Source: Phylloscopus collybita | Lineage: Eukaryota > Chordata > Aves > Passeriformes > Phylloscopidae | DNA length: 64,000 nucleotides | Reading direction: 5' to 3' | NCBI GenBank assembly: GCA_027886175.1 | Contig: JAJNNQ010000137.1 | Location: 35,512,001 to 35,576,000 of the forward strand | Shown here: positions 63,801 to 64,000 of the stretch, in pieces | Layout of the letters: each line of letters opens with the position of its first letter | Position numbering within the stretch: position 1 is the stretch's first letter | Notes under the pieces: model-generated | Told to the model about the DNA's origin: nothing | The model's database searches: none | What the model saw: only the letters and a program-made list of their open reading frames with translations | Position numbers and translations under genes: made by a program

Positions 63801-64000
63801 TTGAGCTGAATTTGAGTCATGTAGGTGGTGTCACACAAATCACTGCCATACGAACAATCTGCCTCGAACATAAGCACGCCAGCTTGGACAGCAGAAGCAG
63901 TTAAGCCCAATTAATATTGCAGTTGAGGGAGAGTATTTTATTGTACTTCTAAGGATAAATTTATCTTCAGGAAAACACTGCAGGCTGATTATTTTGCAGA

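Larger units (their letters stand above)
48624..64000. other. Intergenic stretch to the right edge, no gene seen
   Basis: About 15 kb without a supported gene, RNA or element. Small structures inside are listed separately: perfect hairpins at 48916-48954 and 52935-52977, an AT hairpin at 52083-52112, an 18-nt palindrome at 58673-58690, a direct repeat at 60795-60848 and a T run at 51262-51280. A CT-rich patch lies near 56577-56611 and a (GGT)n patch near 59748-59766. Both strands have short frames without domains. Confidence 0.6.

Noticed and set aside
1..64000. CRISPR arrays, operons, prophage or bacterial-type systems
   Set aside because: No spaced direct repeats of that type, no prokaryotic gene density, and the sequence is clearly vertebrate.

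Overview
The window is vertebrate nuclear DNA, almost entirely non-coding, and most likely from a bird, probably a songbird. It is AT-rich and full of short homopolymer tracts. It has one sharp CpG island and carries CR1 LINE fragments with the typical avian CR1 3' end (around 12.9, 17.3 and 32.9 kb). It also carries five stretches that look like solitary avian retroviral LTRs (around 8.4, 12.3, 40.5, 45.7 and 47.8 kb). The passerine assignment rests on remembered resemblance of these LTRs to songbird repeats, so it is inference.

The only convincing gene part is at the left end. A CpG island (about 3.86-4.56 kb) holds a minus-strand first coding exon (4163-4226). It encodes a basic, hydrophobic signal-peptide-like start and ends at a consensus splice donor in phase 1. 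The promoter side has a perfect NRF1 palindrome (4357-4368) and GC boxes. The gene would run leftwards: positions 1-4162 would be its first intron and later exons would lie outside the window. I could not name the gene.

Everything from about 4.6 to 64 kb lies upstream of that promoter. I found no second gene, no tRNA or rRNA, and no processed pseudogene there. It reads as a gene-poor flank containing old CR1 pieces, solo LTRs, simple repeats and several perfect inverted repeats. One solo LTR (45683-45974) is exact to the base, with TG...CA ends and a 6-bp target duplication. Two others (8391-9051 and 40452-41094) have 5-of-6 duplications.

I did not find a previously undescribed biological system. 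The items most worth a second look are the unidentified secreted or membrane protein gene start, a 14-nt RFX X-box palindrome at 15478, two long perfect hairpins (48916-48954 and 52935-52977), a GT-rich/AC-rich inverted pair (44965-45540) and a 27-nt in-frame tandem repeat inside a dead CR1 reverse transcriptase. The many short open frames elsewhere look like chance.
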